NCBI GenBank assembly: GCA_013331265.1
Contig: DUGS01000179.1
Span: 18,686-25,209 of the forward strand
From: Methanosarcina sp.
GTDB lineage: Archaea; Halobacteriota; Methanosarcinia; Methanosarcinales; Methanosarcinaceae
Length of the DNA: 6,524 nt
Direction of reading: 5' to 3'
Positions 5,384 through 6,524 of this stretch are shown here, piece after piece. The translations under genes and the position numbers were made by a program. Under the pieces are notes generated by a model. That model was not told the origin of the DNA. It saw nothing but the letters and a program-made list of their open reading frames with translations, and did not search any database. How positions within the stretch are numbered: the stretch's first letter is position 1; every line of letters starts with the position of its first letter.

Positions 5384-5842
5384 ATGATAAAGAAAAGCAT
5401 AAAATCAACAATTTTTGTGCTGTTGATACTGGGAACCTTCACAGGTCTGGCTGCAGCAGTAGATGATATAGAATTGGAAACGCAGAATGATTTACCTAAC
5501 GAACGGAATCAGATTCCATCTAACTCATTCGTAGATTTCCCCTATGGAGCATCTGATGTTTACCATGCAAACATCGATACTAGAAGCGATATAGATTGGG
5601 TCAAAGCTGGTGTCAATGCAGGGGATTATATAGATATTTTGGTGGACACTGATGCATACAATGCTTATGTTTATTACAGAGCAGAGAATCCAGATGGAAG
5701 TCTAGTACTGCAATATGGCAAAAAAACGAACTTCAGTGCAAGAGGTTCTTTGACGGCCTCTCCAGTTTATGTTCAATTTGGAAACCATAATTTGGTTCCT
5801 TACAATGATTACCAATTTTTCGCACTTAGAAGAACAACATAA
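5384..5842 (+). CDS. Small secreted protein with a PPC-like domain
   Basis: This 152-residue protein begins at ATG 5384, eight bases after GAGGT; an earlier ATG at 5379 stops after two codons. Residues 1-25 form a clear signal peptide: basic MIKKSIK, a hydrophobic core, then GLAAA before an acidic mature start. The mature part resembles a bacterial pre-peptidase C-terminal (PPC) beta-sandwich. DIDWVKAGVNAGDYIDILVD (about 69-88) corresponds to the usual 'D.Dwf...l.aGd...i.l' core, followed by an acidic D-T-D-A-Y turn and YVYYRAENPDGSLVLQY (about 95-111). It lacks a protease, an anchor or a sorting segment, so it is probably a free secreted or loosely surface-bound protein. PPC domains usually accompany extracellular enzymes; a stand-alone copy is less common. 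No cysteines are present. Function unknown. Confidence 0.72.
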   Translation: MIKKSIKSTIFVLLILGTFTGLAAAVDDIELETQNDLPNERNQIPSNSFVDFPYGASDVYHANIDTRSDIDWVKAGVNAGDYIDILVDTDAYNAYVYYRAENPDGSLVLQYGKKTNFSARGSLTASPVYVQFGNHNLVPYNDYQFFALRRTT

Positions 5843-5968
5843 AAATTGGTAGTGTCCCTGAGTTATTGATCATTTCTGAAAAAGCGAGTACACATACGTA
5901 TTTAAGAATATTGAATGATTCTAGCACTTTCGGTTTTCAATGATTCAGACCCAGAACATAAAATTTAC

Positions 5969-5982
5969 TTTTCCTTTTTTTT
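5969..5982 (+). terminator. Oligo-T terminator between the two secreted-protein genes
   Basis: T4 (5969-5972), CC, then T8 (5975-5982) lie about 130 bases after the PPC gene stop, the longest T run in the window. If used, it separates the PPC gene from the PD40 gene. It also overlaps TTTAAGATATG, a weak TATA candidate for the next gene, so some read-through or a promoter here is possible. Confidence 0.5.
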
Positions 5983-6033
5983 AAGATATGAGAACAGCTG
6001 AACAATAATAACTTTTACATTTAAAGGGATTAT

Positions 6034-6524
6034 ATGCCAAAAATACTGAAAGTAAGCTTACTCTTAATCCTGCTCATTTCAAGCATATCCACAAGTTTTG
6101 CAGCTTCATCTGAAAATCTTAGTGTGAACGCTGAAGAAATTATACCCATATCACAAATAGTGAAACCTTATTTTGACAAACTTGTGATATCCTCAGGAAC
6201 CAATCTAAAAGAACAACCTGTAATTGGAGGTTCATGGAGTCCAGACAGCAGTAGACTGAAAGTAGGAGAATCAATCAACCCTCAGAGAGGGGTCACCCTT
6301 CATGCAACATATATATTGAATGCAGATGGAAGCGGAATTCGAGAACTTGCATCAACTCCAAACAATACGAATGAAGAATCCCTGACTCTGGGTATGACAT
6401 CCTGGAGTCCGGACGGAAATCGAATTGGAATCTATGCTTTTATTCCTGATGTAAGGTACTTTTACGTGCTTGCAGACCCAGATAAAACACTAATCAAAAC
6501 AGCAGGTAAATGTAATTATACAAC
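6034..6524 (+). CDS. Secreted PD40/TolB-type beta-propeller protein (5' part, runs off the window)
   Basis: An open frame of 163 codons runs from ATG 6034 to the window edge without a stop; the 3' end is outside. AAAGGGAT (6023-6030) is a weak SD four bases before the ATG. Residues 1-23 are a signal peptide (MPKILK, a Leu/Ile-rich core, then STSFA before A24). After a polar linker, two copies of the PD40 (WD40-like, TolB) motif appear. These are GSWSPDSSRL (about 66-75) with a following strand YILNADGSGIRELAST (about 93-108), and TSWSPDGNRIGIYAF (about 122-136) followed by YFYVLADPDKT. In this motif W-S-P-D-G-x-x-I/L marks one propeller blade, so more blades should follow downstream. In methanogens such proteins are typically secreted or cell-surface proteins; the role is unknown. 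A lone Cys lies at 160. Confidence 0.78.
   Translation, partial: MPKILKVSLLLILLISSISTSFAASSENLSVNAEEIIPISQIVKPYFDKLVISSGTNLKEQPVIGGSWSPDSSRLKVGESINPQRGVTLHATYILNADGSGIRELASTPNNTNEESLTLGMTSWSPDGNRIGIYAFIPDVRYFYVLADPDKTLIKTAGKCNYT

Noticed and set aside
5914..5946. Direct repeat AATGATTC, 25 bases apart, upstream of the PD40 gene
   Set aside because: Only eight AT-rich bases match; expected by chance in a spacer of this composition.

Overview
The window looks like chromosomal DNA of a methanogenic archaeon, most probably Methanosarcina or a close relative. The evidence is indirect. Coding sequences of moderate GC are separated by long, very AT-rich spacers. Shine-Dalgarno (SD) sites match GGAGG/GGTGA, with GTG and TTG starts in use. 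Candidate promoters are archaeal TATA boxes, and genes end in oligo-T tracts. The protein set (a two-winged-helix membrane-anchored regulator, short secreted PPC and PD40 proteins, a small FMN-binding split-barrel protein) is typical of that group. The species cannot be fixed from this sequence alone.

Layout, all genes on the + strand. (1) Positions 1-121 hold the 3' end of pdxT, the glutaminase subunit of PLP synthase, followed by a T-rich terminator zone. (2) Positions 685-2596 hold a two-gene operon with a 14-nt overlap. It encodes a one-domain and a three-domain bacterial-PH (bPH_2/DUF304) membrane protein, the same architecture and order as Bacillus subtilis YdbS-YdbT. (3) Positions 3099-3506 hold a small PNPOx-like FMN-binding protein with its own TATA box and a textbook palindrome-plus-T terminator. 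(4) Positions 3906-4685 hold a membrane-anchored regulator with two winged-helix domains, preceded by a 12-bp tandem repeat upstream of a TATA box. (5) Positions 4686-5383 are a gene-poor spacer with a 121-bp element bounded by 19-bp inverted repeats (possible MITE or IS remnant) and, nearer the next gene, a possibly structured leader. (6) Positions 5384-5842 hold a small secreted PPC-domain protein. (7) From 6034 to the window edge lies the start of a secreted PD40/TolB-type beta-propeller protein.

Most genes here act at or outside the cytoplasmic membrane: the bPH pair, the anchored regulator and the two secreted proteins. The membrane regulator could sense an envelope condition and control itself or the downstream secreted genes, but that link is inference from proximity. 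No CRISPR array, tRNA, rRNA, toxin-antitoxin, restriction or prophage gene was recognised. The window reads as ordinary archaeal chromosome. The points most worth checking are the archaeal YdbST-like pair, the regulator with its repeats, the small inverted-repeat element and the leader hairpin that could mask an SD.
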